Shown here one piece after another: positions 48,980 to 59,355 of a stretch of 64,000 bases of DNA. The translations under genes were made by a program, and so were the position numbers. This DNA comes from Anisodus tanguticus. Its lineage: Eukaryota; Streptophyta; Magnoliopsida; Solanales; Solanaceae. A model generated the notes under the pieces. The model saw nothing but the letters and a program-made list of their open reading frames with translations. It did no database searches and was not told where the DNA came from. The first letter of the stretch is position 1. Each line of letters begins with the position of its first letter. Location: NCBI GenBank assembly GCA_034509755.1, contig CM067551.1, positions 15,558,501 to 15,622,500 on the forward strand. Reading direction: 5' to 3'.

Positions 48980-51280
48980 TTTCTCCTTCTCATTTACCAT
49001 GTCACAACCCGAATCTACATCTCAACCCGAGTCTACCTTTATCGTACTCTACCTCTGGACTCTCCTCTTCTCTTCTAATTACTTCAACACCCTCTGACCA
49101 CCATTTGAACCTATACCCTCCTCTAATCCTCATACACTTACCTCTCCATATATACATTCTACACATGTTACTCCCAGAGACGCAAAATCTTAACTCCTCA
49201 GAAGTTTGTCTCGGAACCTAAAGCCTCCACTCCTAAAGAAGTCGTCTCTCCAAAATACAGCACCGACACTATGTCAACGTTCACCTAATCCGACGACACT
49301 GATGAAGTTGAAAAAAATACAAAGAATCTGAGGTTACTAGTTAGAGCTTGGTTATAGAAAGCATGAATAATGTTGGATCTAGTAGAGATACTTATGCTCC
49401 AGTTGTTCATCCCTCTGAGACGGTAATGGATTCAGGGGAACTGGTCCTGGAAATACAAACGGAAAAGGATCAAGAAAAGGCTACTAGATCAGGTAACTCT
49501 ACTCTTTTAATAAATCATGAGATTACTGAATCAGAAAAAAATCCTCTAAGCCCTCTGTCATAAGCATAGTTGAGGAAAACCTTTCTGAAGGGAATGAATG
49601 GAGGTCTAACATTCTAGGATGTAGGGACGAGTTTGTGGGAAATTTTCTTGATGCAGTTTCTCTACTAAAAGAGTGAGAAACGTGTGGGGGGCCTGATGCT
49701 CATATTCAGGGGGGAAGATCTGTCTCCCCCCAAGAAGGATAAAACACCTTGTTCTCCTCTAGTTACAGTGTCTAGAATATCTGTAAGAGAGATCTCTTCC
49801 AATGAATCATCGACATGTTTCATCCCACCTGTCGATGTAGATGATGACTAAGTACCTCTAAATTTGGTATTTCCAAGAAGATCTAAGTCATCTCCTAGGG
49901 ATAAGTTGGTAGTTTCCATAAGGGGGCCACTCACTATAGGCAAAATTAAGCCCCAAATGGACTCTGCCATAAAATAAAACAAGGAAAATATTGTATAGAG
50001 AAATAAGTTATTGACTAGGAAGGTTGATGATGAAGAGGTCTCGCCCACTAAAGTAGTGGAGCTTGATAGTGGCGACCATGAAACCGAAGTGGAAGAAACT
50101 CTACTAGTAAAGAAGAGTTCTAGGAAAGCACTCCTGCGAAAGGAAAAAATGTTGAACTTAGGGAACCTGGTGCTGGGGATGGGGATCCAGGGACAAGAAG
50201 GTAAGTCCTCGCTCATCCAAGAAAAGAAAGATTATAGTTGATGAGGAACCTAAATCCTCGTCAAAAAAGCAAAAATGAGAGTTAACTGAATCTGAAAGGA
50301 AAGATATTCTCATGTCTCAGAATGTCTTAAAATGACATTTTTTACTCTGAAATCGCAAATTAGCTAGGCATGAATGAAGTGATTGAAATAGTGGAAGCTC
50401 GAGAGTGGAATTATTTGTTTCAGCCCTCTGTAGCAGTGTTGTTTGAAGCTGAAGTCTCTGAGTTCTATGGCTCATTGTTGGTCACTGATGGGGGTGTAAC
50501 TACTTGCCAGTGTAAATGGAACTGACTTCACTCTGGATGAAGCAACACTTAGGAAGATTCTGGAAGTCCCAACTGAAGGGGTGTCCACTGTATTTAAGAG
50601 ACCGACTTCCAAGGATTTCTTGAAAATGATTGCTAAACATGAAGGGAACTTGAAGGGGGAGCGGGTCTTCAAAAAATAGTTGAAGCCAGAATTTCAGCTT
50701 CTTTTTGAATTGGTTAATAAATTCTTGTTACCCCGCTTTGAGAGAAGGTCAATGGCTGCTATTCCTGATCTGTTTCTGATGGAAAATTTAGCTTTCTTTA
50801 CTCCGGCCAACCTGCCTGCTCTAATGATGGAACACATCGTGAAAATAGTCTTTAAAAGATGGAAAACATAGGTTAGGCTACAATTTTCTCCTCACCATGG
50901 GTTTTCAGCACTTTAGAATAAAGTTTCGCAAGGAGACACTAGGAACAAAGAAGCATATATTTACCCTGACCACTCTTGAAGAGTGTGAATGTATGCGTAA
51001 AAAGGGTGGAGTTGGGAGTACTTCCATGATCTCCAAACTAATCAAGGCCCAAGAATGAGCAAATGCAGAAGTCACCAAGTTGACCATGTTTCTTGCTCAA
51101 ATGGACTCTGAGATTGTTATTTGGAAAGCAGAGATTCAGCAGAAGTCACAATAATAGGATGGACCAGGTGCCTTAGAGGCACTGAGGAATGAAAATGCTC
51201 AGCTTCATGTTGAAGTCACTGATCTAAGGTCACAAGTGAATAACCTAACTACTGCTCTCATGGACAGACTATGAGTAGTC
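48980..51280 (+). pseudogene. Env-like frame of the Sirevirus-like element
   Basis: The N-terminal part is Ser/Pro/Thr-rich (MSQPESTSQPEST). A Lys/Glu/Ser-rich middle follows at 49348-50270. The folded part at about 50330-50870 has VNGTDFTLDEATLRKILEVP and LFELVNKFLLPRFERRSMAA, and a coiled-coil-like tail (LRNENAQLHVEVTDLRSQV) lies near 51180-51260. The architecture parallels the frame at 377-1995. Stops are frequent, and the function of this family is unknown. Confidence 0.75.
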
Positions 51281-51711
51281 TTTGTTCCTATTTCCTCCTT
51301 CAATTGCCTTATTCCCTTCTCCCAATCCTTCTCATTTCCTATCCAGTTTCTTTATTGGATTGTAATTTTAAAATGGCGCTGCTTACTTATTACATTTGTT
51401 GGTACTTATGTTTATACTCTATGTTTCTTGTGTATTAACTTGGGCGCTATTTGTTATATTGTGCAATTGTGTTTGTTCCTATTTGTTTTATTTCTGCTCA
51501 TATTGATTTTGCCTCCATGACCATGAGTTAACATTGTCTTTATGCATCTTCCTCATGTTACTGCTTTACTTATTTTTATGATACCAAAGGGGGGAAGTTT
51601 TGTTGTTGTGGGGTGAGTGGAGTTCTGAGTTTGTTGTTGTGGAGTGAGTGGAATCTGAGTCGCAAGGGGAACTTGAATTTAGAGTTTGTCATCATCAAAA
51701 ACTAGGGAAAT

Positions 51712-52551
51712 CGATAATGTGTGCTTATGAATGCTTTGTATTATTTTGATGATTTGACAAACACGTAAGTTCCGTCTGATGCAAGTCAACTCTACAGTTG
51801 TAAAGTTGATGAAACAGTGGCAATGTCGCAGCATTGCTGCAGAGCTGCTGTGGACACTCTATTGGTCCAAGGTTTAAGGTTTGTCACTTTCTCACATCCC
51901 TCATATATTTACATCATGTTGAGGTGTGAAAACCTAACCTTGCAAAAACAAAAAAAATTGCTCTTGCTTTTGGCAACAAGCAGTCAAGTTCATCAGAGCT
52001 TCAGATCAGAACAAGACGACAACAAATCGTGGACCAGTTCTCTAACAAGTGAAGACGTCTATGTCATAGGTTTGTTAGGTTCTTGTTTTATAGTTCTTAA
52101 ACTTGTAAACCTACTCTTCTCTTAAGAAGCATGTTGTAGGTGATTTTGTTTTAAAACCTTGAGTTGCTTTTACTCTTGGCTAGAGTTAGTCAAGGAGTGT
52201 GCTTGTACAATAGAGTTATTGTAAAGTTCTCGCAATAGAATTATTGTGAGTAAGAGTGGTTAGCGGGTTCTCTTGGCTAGAGTTAGTCAAGGTGTGTCTT
52301 TGCAATAGAGTTATTGTTAAGGTTGAAGAATTAAGAGTTTAATTCGTAAGTTGCAATAGGTTGTAATCTAAACGTTGTTTAGTTATAGTGGAGGTTGATG
52401 AAATCCTACTGTGGTGGGTCGTTGTTTTTAATCCCTTGAGCAAGGAGTTTTCCATGTAAATATCTTTTGTTATTTACCTTCTGCTTTTACTCAAGAGAAC
52501 AGTGGAGAACCTGATATTCTACTCTGCTTGATGGACTCATACACTGCATCA
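51712..52551 (+). repeat. 3' LTR of the Sirevirus-like element
   Basis: It aligns along its length with 43223-44072, including GATTTGACAAACA, GTCGCAGCAT-GCTGCAGAGC and CAACAAATCGTGGAC. A few bases are missing early on (the AAAAAGAGAATCA of the 5' copy is absent). Confidence 0.92.
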
Positions 52552-52559
52552 AAAGCAAA

Positions 52560-53158
52560 TACAAGAAAGAGAACTGCAGAGAGGACAAGAGGTAAGGAAA
52601 TGGGTCGTGACACTATGCATAATAACTGAAATTAATAACATGAGAAAACAAGTAACCTTCTATACGAAATTAAAGTAAACTAGGTGCAGATCTACGATGT
52701 TGGTTATATATATATATTCACTAGTATCGTATAGTAGTACTAACTTTTGTTACTGTATGTATACTTGACTGTGAACACAATTGCTTGTTACTGTGTAATA
52801 TTAACTTAAGGTCATCGTAAAAATCCATAAACTTCAAACTCTAAATTTTCTCCGAATTAAATTGACCATAATATAAAATTTTCATCATATTATTAGTGGA
52901 TATAAGTTGATTAAATTAGAAAAACATAGTAAACCACCGTCTCTCAATTCCCCGGACTGATTTTAAGTCCAACATAGACAATAACCCCCCAAGTTCACCT
53001 TATTTTAACATTTCTTCCATAGGAAATAGAATTCATTCATCTCAGGGTGACCAATAAAACAAAGTTATTGCCTTACTAATAATATGCAGGAAACATGATA
53101 CAAGATAAAAAAAAAAAGAAACGGGGGTTGGGGGTGGGGGGGGAGGGGGTACTTTACT
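52560..53158. other. Spacer 3' of the P450 gene
   Basis: The sequence is AT-rich, with a poly-A/poly-G tract near 53108-53152 directly next to the P450 stop codon. Nothing else was recognised. Confidence 0.4.
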
Positions 53159-56100
53159 TCATGATAGCTTTCGAACAATGATAGGAGCACCATACTGCGG
53201 TTGTAGAACAAGAGCAGGCATGTTAGGACCATGAGCATAGGATGGGGAAAGCTCAAAGGAGTAGTTCTGTAAAATTTTAGCCAAAACAAGCTTCACTTGA
53301 ATCATGGCAAAATTCATTCCAAGGCATATTCGAGAGCCCCAACCAAAGGGGAAGTACATCAGATCATTGGCTGCTTTTGACACCCCTTCGGAAAACCTTT
53401 CGGGATTGAAAATAAGTGCATCTTCTCCCCATGCCTCTGTATCACGATGGATTATTTGTAGCGGCACTAGTAGTTGCGCACCTGATGGAATTGTATAGTC
53501 TCCAAGCTTTGTTTTCTTGTTTGTTTCTCTAACAAGAGAACCTGATGGATACAACCTAAGAACCTCATGCAAGATCATAGTCACCTACATAGTAGAATCA
53601 AATAAATCAGATATTTTAGCTGTCCAAATATTCCTTATAAAAGAGTTTATACCGAACAAATTAATCGATCACAAAAAAAAAATTAACAGATCACTAGATT
53701 TATAGGCGGATTCAGGATTTGAAATTTTATGATTCTTATAACCATCTCAAGTTAATACCGCAATAATAATTGGATTCAGTCAAATACTTATGGCAATTTA
53801 ACGTATTTCTTAATATATAAGATCAGGGTAAAAGCTACTGGGTTCACCTAAACCATACCAGCCCTCTAGATTCCACCCCTTTCACTAGTACTCCCTTTGT
53901 GTTTGATTGAGAGCACAGTCGTTCATGAAAGGAAGAAAGACTCTTGCCACAACTAGTAGTTTTAAACATACCATACATTTTCGTATAGAGACAGATCCAA
54001 AATTTAAAATTTATGAAATTGAGATTCTATTTTTTTTAAATTACTTAGGTTCTAAATTAACAACTTATACCTATCAAATGAATATTTAATGACAATTATT
54101 GAATTTGAATCAAAGCTATATTGGGCATCGTCGAACCCATACCCTCGACTATGCTTTTGTCCTCTTTCGATAGCTTAAGAGCATAGCCGACCCTCTGAAT
54201 TTTGCCCCTATCACTGGTACTCCCTCTGTGTTGAAATGGGCGCAAAGTTCATGAAAGGAAGAAAGATTCTTGTCATAACTAGTCGGCTTAATCATACCAT
54301 ACGTTTCTATGAGAGACCAATCCAGAATTTGAAATTTATGAGATTGAGATTCTAATCATTTTAAGTTACTTGATTTTAAATTAATAATTAGTATATATCA
54401 AATGAATCTACTGGATACGGTAATCCCTATTTCTATGGTTTAGGAGAATGTCATTAATGATAATATTAGACATTTAAAGTAGTAAAACATTTCCAAATAT
54501 AAAGGTGTTGCTCTCGATGAAGGAAAAAGTGTCATTTAAAATGAAAAAAAGGGGGAGTATCTTACAATCTTTAGCTGGTTCAGTTGATCGAACTTAGGCT
54601 CATCTTTTCCAATGATTTCAAGAACTTCTTTCCTGGCTTTGTCTTGCCAATCTGGATGCATTGTAAAAACAATTGCGGTCCATGTTAACAAAGTTGCAGT
54701 TGTTTCTTGACCAGCAAAGTAGAAAGAGTTGCACTCTTCTATCACATCCTCTGTACTCATTCCCTTTTTTGAGTCCTTGTTCCCTTGCTGTTCTTCTTGA
54801 TTAGATTTCATTAATAAACCTAAGAGATCTTCATTGTGTGCATTTCCTGATTGTACCTCTTTCTCTCGCTTCTCTATTATTCCTTTTAGCGAACTACGAA
54901 CCGTGTTATAGATGTACAATCTTCTCCTATTAGTTTTTGTTGGCACGAACCTGTTACATACAACAACAATTGTTCATATTAGTGGCGGACTCAGAATTTT
55001 TTATAAAGGATTAATAACCAATAGAATGTCATCCACGAGATTCGAATATAGGACCTATAGAAATTTTAAACCCCTTTGTCATTTCACCAAAAAAAAAAAA
55101 TCATTATATCAAGGAATTCAATAGCTTATGTACACATATTATTCATTTGTTAAATACTCCCTACGGCTCAAAGTAGTTATCATGTTTCGCTTCTCTAAAT
55201 TAGTCAATTTGATTAATCTTTAAAACTAAATCGGCTTAGATCAACTCTATATTTTAGAGCTAAAATTTAGATATTCAAAAACTATACGAAAAATATTACA
55301 AGTAGCAATTTTCCTCGTCAATTTAGTGAAAAAAATACATTTTGAAATGTTGATCAAAGTTCACATAATTTGACTATCGAAAAAGGAAACATGAAAACTA
55401 ATTGGGACAGATGGAAGGAGTATCATTTTCCAGAAAGGCCCCTTAATTTCCTTCACTTAGCTCCACCACTGTTTAAGACACCTATAAATCCAGAAAAGTT
55501 TAATGTTAAGATAGCTTTGTAGGGAATTGGAGGCAATAGTTAATTAGAAGTACCTTAACCATTGGAAGATATTAATAACAAGCTTGCAGTGAAATGAAAA
55601 ATATATATCAATTTTTTTTTCTTTTCTTGTTTTTGTGATAAAAAAAAGTTAAGCCCCTCGTTGAATTTTGGCTTTAGGCCCTCAACCATATTGAGCCGCT
55701 CCTAATTTGCAAAATATAATTTTCAATGAAGGTCCCTTCCCTCTACTTAGCTCCGCAACTGGTTAAGACATTTATTAATATTACAAAATTGATGTCAAGA
55801 AATCATGGGAGGGGATTGGAGGCACTAGTTAACTAGAAGTACCTTAACCATGGGAAGACATTAATAGCAAGCTTTGCAGTGAAAATTAGTTCACATTGCT
55901 CTCTCAGAAGTGAAAATATCAACTTCCCTTCTTCAAAGTTGCTACCAAAAGCTGCTTTTGATAGCATATCTCCAGTTAAACTATGAAATTCTTGTGAAAT
56001 ATCCAATTCACAAGAACCCGTTGATCCGGTTAACTTGTCCCATCTGTTTGTCATGTCTTCTGTACATTGAGTAAACGCTCCCAACATCAGCTGCGCAAAA

Positions 56101-57060
56101 GACCAAAATAACAATAAGCCTCTGAACAAGAATGACTTAATTAAAACTATAGAAATTGACGTTCTTTTTTTAAACAGATTAAAAAGCAAGACGAACAAAT
56201 TAAAAATGAAGAACTAATACCTTCAATTTTTCCATGTGGAAAGCCGGGTTAAGAATTTTTCTGTGTTTGGCCCATTTTTCACCATCGTAAGTCCCTAGCC
56301 CTGTTACAAATAGCTTGAGGAAAGCACTGATTCTCGGTTTCCTGAACTCACCCGATTTATTTGACAGTACTTCCCGTATTAGCTTCGGATCCATGATGGT
56401 CACTCGAGGTATCGGTCCTAGCCAAAACAAGAAAAGTTTCTCTGCAAGGACGGCATAATATAGTAAGAATGATCAGTACCTGCTCAAACTAAAAGCAATA
56501 AAGGAAACTCTTCAGCACCCGTAGCAGAGGAGTGCTGAAGCTATCTCCGATGAAAGGTGGTCAATTAAACATTATTCACTGAAAAATATACTTATGTATG
56601 TAGATGTTAAATATTATTCACATTTTATACAAACATATTAAATACTGAATATGTTTTAAATACTGAATATTCTTAATAAACTTTCTCATTTATGTATATA
56701 TAGATATATCACTTTAGCGAAATTTCTGGCTTCGCCACTGTGTTCTGCATTACTAAAGAAAATCATGGAAATGGGTAAAGAGTAGTTACTATAAGTGGTG
56801 GCGAGTTCATAGAACAACGGATTAAGTCGAGGAGTGTAATCGTGGTGCAAAGGCATGGGTTTAGACTTGGCTATTTTATTCATCTCCATCATCTCCTTTA
56901 GGTTTCCAAAAAGAAACCTATATGGACGGCCATATATTCCTTGCTTCCGCAGCTCCTTTTCAACTGTTTTAGGCCGCCACCATATCAAGTAGAGCAATTT
57001 CAGGCACCAAAAGGCTATCGGAAAGCATACTGCTAAAGAAATTAAAACTGCAATAGCCAT
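53159..57060 (-). CDS. Cytochrome P450, CYP72A type (GAME6-like candidate)
   Basis: Five exons splice by eye to 516 residues without a stop: 57060-56790, 56441-56221, 56090-55843, 54950-54566 and 53584-53159. All introns are GT-AG, and the length is typical of CYP72A. It is an ER-anchored haem monooxygenase. An N-terminal membrane anchor spans about residues 2-27 (AVLISLAVCFPIAFW). The I-helix AGQETT is at 326-331, ExxR at 382-385 (EVLR), PERF at 436-439 and the haem loop FGWGSRICLG with Cys462. Sequence throughout (KKLFLFWLGP, HRKILNPAFHMEKLK, FGWGSRICLGMNFAMIQ) is CYP72A-like. CYP72A enzymes hydroxylate terpenoids and steroids. GAME6 and GAME8, which oxidise the cholesterol side chain in Solanum, belong here. 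The start at 57060 was chosen because the upstream ATG at 57105 overlaps the TATA box. The specific GAME6 equivalence is inference. Confidence 0.93.
53861..54410. repeat. Direct duplication within P450 intron 4
   Basis: About 220 bp beginning GCCCTCTAGATTCC (53862) recur beginning GACCCTCTGAATTTT (54188). Both contain GTTCATGAAAGGAAGAAAGA and a block like AATTTATGA-ATTGAGATTCTA. The offset is about 326 bp and the copies are clearly diverged. Confidence 0.8.
54975..55130. repeat. Dispersed short repeat in P450 intron 3 (SINE-like)
   Basis: It starts AGTGGCGGACTCAGAATTTT and includes ATTCGAATATAGGACCTAT, resembling the head of short interspersed repeats seen again at 56753-56560 and 57192-57330. 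No promoter boxes were verified, so the class is tentative. Confidence 0.4.
55157..55420. mobile_element. Stowaway-like MITE in P450 intron 3
   Basis: The ends CTCCCTACGGCTCAAAGTAG and, from the other strand, CTCCTTCCATCTGTCCCAAT, followed by further inverted matches (ATCATGTTTC against GAAACATGA), lie between TA dinucleotides at 55155-55156 and 55421-55422. Confidence 0.8.
55435..55888. repeat. 290-bp offset duplication covering the end of P450 exon 3
   Basis: The segment 55725-55888, which includes the last ~45 bp of exon 3 and its donor, is repeated at 55435-55600 within intron 3 (AGAAGTACCTTAACCAT, AATA-CAAGCTT-GCAGTGAAA). The intronic copy keeps a potential donor (AAGGTACTTC) and has diverged in the exon part. 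Confidence 0.88.
56545..56753 (-). repeat. SINE-like repeat in P450 intron 1
   Basis: On the minus strand the repeat begins CAGTGGCGAAGCCAGAAATTT, a head common to short interspersed repeats of Solanaceae, and runs into AT-rich sequence. The far end is unclear. Confidence 0.5.
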
Positions 57061-57104
57061 GCTTTGTGCCTCTCTAGTATGTGTTCCTTTGGTTCTTGTC
57101 TGCA

Positions 57105-57111
57105 TTATAAA
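57105..57111 (-). promoter_or_regulatory. TATA-like box of the P450 gene
   Basis: The minus strand reads CCCCTTTATAATGC, placing a TATAAT core about 45 bp upstream of the chosen ATG at 57060. The alternative ATG at 57105 is part of this motif. Confidence 0.5.
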
Positions 57112-57191
57112 GGGGTAGAATATATCTAACGAAAGATTAGGACTGGTTTAAATCTCGATACAGTAAGTAAGAGTAGTATTAGCATTAGCAT

Positions 57192-57330
57192 CAATGGCGG
57201 GGGCAGAGCTAAAGGCTGACGGTTCGGCCGAATTTAATAATTTTAGTTCAAACTCTATATTTTTATTAAGTAATTCACTAAATATGTATAAAATTTAAAT
57301 TCAGAACCCAGTTAATAATACCTGACATCA
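57192..57330 (+). repeat. SINE-like repeat upstream of the P450 gene
   Basis: It begins ATGGCGGGGGCAGAGCTAAA and continues GACGGTTCGGCCGAATTTAA, then AAATTCAGAACCCAGTTAAT, a pattern of short interspersed repeats common near Solanaceae genes. The start lies about 130 bp upstream of the P450 ATG. Confidence 0.55.
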
Positions 57331-57789
57331 CGATCCTAGAAATTAGAATTATAAATTCAAATTTTGACTCGGCTTCTAATCAATGAATTAACTAATAGGC
57401 CGCAAGACGACATAGCATCCCATATTAGTAATGTTCGGAAGAGATAAATTGTGAAAAGAAGATGTTATTTCTCAAGAACCCGTGATCTATAAATGACAAA
57501 GAGACAATTTTACCCATACTTCAAAACTCCAGTGAAATGATTTAGCTAGTGAGAAGGAAAAAAAGAAGTCAAAAACTTACGGTAAATTGCGGAAAGAAAA
57601 TGATATTTCTTACATATTTGATGTACTGATTAATTGCTCAACGTGAAAAGGTACACCTTGCAATTTGAGGCCATTGAAAAGATTTTTGTTGAGACAACCG
57701 AAGTAAATACCATGGACATCTTCAGATACACGTGGGACCAAGTCTGCATATAACCCTCCAGTTCCATTTAGTTGTCATCTTTATAAACA

Positions 57790-58064
57790 TGAGGTTCGTT
57801 CCTTTTATTTGTCAAGTATGCTAAAAATTAGAAGTTTTCTTTTATTGTCTATTTTAATAAATTGAAAGGAAGTTGTTGTTTTTATAATACTCATATCATT
57901 AAGTAATCATTTCTCAAATTAATTAAAGTACAATCCATAACCAAATAGATTTTCAGATTATCATTAATAAAGATAATATAGTAAAATCGACACTTAATTA
58001 ATCCTTTTTTAAGAGGAGGGTGTGAAATGTAAACTTAGACTATTAAAATGGAAAGGAGGGAGTA
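57790..58064. mobile_element. Probable degenerate Stowaway-like MITE
   Basis: The right end AAATGGAAAGGAGGGAGTA is typical. The left end (CGTTCCTTTTATTTGTCAAG) pairs only partly, so the element is called with caution. Confidence 0.5.
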
Positions 58065-58085
58065 CTTCTCATTTTAAAAGTCAGA

Positions 58086-59355
58086 CACTACTAAAAACAC
58101 GTCCAAAACTGGCTGACCAAAACCAACTAGAAAAGAAATTCAAGAAACCGACCAGAGTTTAGTCTGTTTTTGGGCACGGAAATTTTGAAGAAAAAAAAAA
58201 CGACCAAGTTCGATCCATTTTTTGTGCCAAAATCCGGAAAATAGAAAAATTGACCGGCGTGGCCGGTGAGGGATGGCAACGGATCGGATCCTACTAGATC
58301 CAGATCCAGATTCATTTTTCATACCTGAATCCAGATCCATCGGGTTCATAAAAATCAGATTCAAATCCGGATCCACCGGGCCACGGATCGCATCTGGATC
58401 TACATGTAAATTTTTTTGGCTTGAATAATATTCTCACATGTTGAAACTTTTATAACAAAATAAAACGCAATCTGATTGATAAAAATGATTGTGTTCATCC
58501 AATCAACCTACACAAACATGACACCATTCTTCCAAAATACTGAACAAAGTTTTAGCATCACAAGAAAATAAAGACGATTGACTTCATTAGTGATGCTGAA
58601 TAGGTTGCAACTTTGAGCTAATTTTTGGAGGCTTTAGTGATGCTCCACTTGTAGTTCTACTGATTGACTTCATTAAATAACATAAAACAATGTCAGTCAT
58701 ATATCAAAAGTTCCAATTTTTTTTTCGCTGATCAAACAAATGAAAGAAAGATACTTAAAGCTTACGACTAGCAGATTTAAGAAAGGGAAATTTAAAGAAG
58801 AGTGATAATTTTTTTTTTATAGAAATGAAAATATGGAAAACTGCAGAGAGCATATATGTAAAAGAAATGAAACTTCAAAGACAAATTATATGGTTGTGTG
58901 ACTTGTGTCTTATCCTGGTTCAACTCTTTATCTAATACATAAATAATGAAAAAAAATTAAGAAAATACTTATAAAATTACATTCTAGGTTATGGATATAT
59001 TTAATAAAAAAACGGATCCACGGATCGGATCTGGACTAGATATGGATCTCAAATACAAGATCCAGATCCGATCCGTCAGAGACGGATCCGGGTCCGATCC
59101 GGATCTGTCGGGTCCAAATTTTGAAGATCTATATCCTATAAAACGGATCTGGATCCACCGGGTCCAAGATCCATTGCCATCTCTAGGCATGTCTATTGAT
59201 TAACAAATAATTTTCAAAAAATTGATCAAATCTTCGGTCGGCTTATTTAAAAAAATTGACTAAGTTACGGACTGGATTTGTCAGTAATTCCATTTTCTTC
59301 TAAACATACTAATCGAATTTGATCGATATTTGTCACAAAAAATGAGCTTGGCAAC
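58086..59355 (+). mobile_element. CACTA-like element remnant, interrupted by a hAT element
   Basis: It begins CACTACTAAAAACACGTCC. Subterminal motifs of the type GACCGACC or GACCAAGTT recur (CTGGCTGACCAAAAC, GAAACCGACCAGAG, TCGGTCGGCTTAT). The right terminus is missing next to the copia remnant. The hAT-like element at 58267-59185 lies within it. Confidence 0.55.
58267..59185. mobile_element. Non-autonomous hAT-like element
   Basis: The left end TGAGGGATGGCAACGGATC and the right end, on the other strand TAGAGATGGCAATGGATC, are inverted repeats with the GGATGGCAA core common to plant hAT elements. Both subterminal regions (58270-58400 and 59010-59180) are packed with GGATCC/GATCCG motifs in opposite orientations. 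There is no transposase. Nearby octamers GGCGTGGC and GGCATGTC agree at 6 of 8 positions, but the left one is offset by 3 bp. Confidence 0.75.

Larger units (their letters stand above)
43223..52551 (+). mobile_element. Sirevirus-like Ty1/copia retrotransposon, both LTRs present
   Basis: The order is 5' LTR (43223-44072), tRNA-Met primer-binding site, gag, protease, integrase, reverse transcriptase, RNase H (to about 48525), an env-like frame (about 48980-51280), then a 3' LTR (51712-52551). Length is 9.3 kb. The LTRs share the same start (TGATAATGTG against CGATAATGTG) and end (ACTACATCA against ACTGCATCA) but carry many differences. Flanking 5-mers ACAAC and AAAGC do not match well. Pol has several stops, so the copy is old and inactive. 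It separates the dioxygenase remnant from the P450 gene. Confidence 0.92.

Noticed and set aside
57061..57105. Upstream ATG extending the P450 by 15 residues
   Set aside because: The ATG overlaps the TATA-like motif, and the extra residues (MQTRTKGTHTREAQS) are not typical of a CYP72A anchor, so translation from 57060 is preferred.
58267..59185. Regularly spaced GGATCC motifs considered as a repeat array of CRISPR type
   Set aside because: The units are irregular, occur in opposed orientation at two ends and fit subterminal repeats of a hAT-like transposon. A plant nuclear context also excludes CRISPR.
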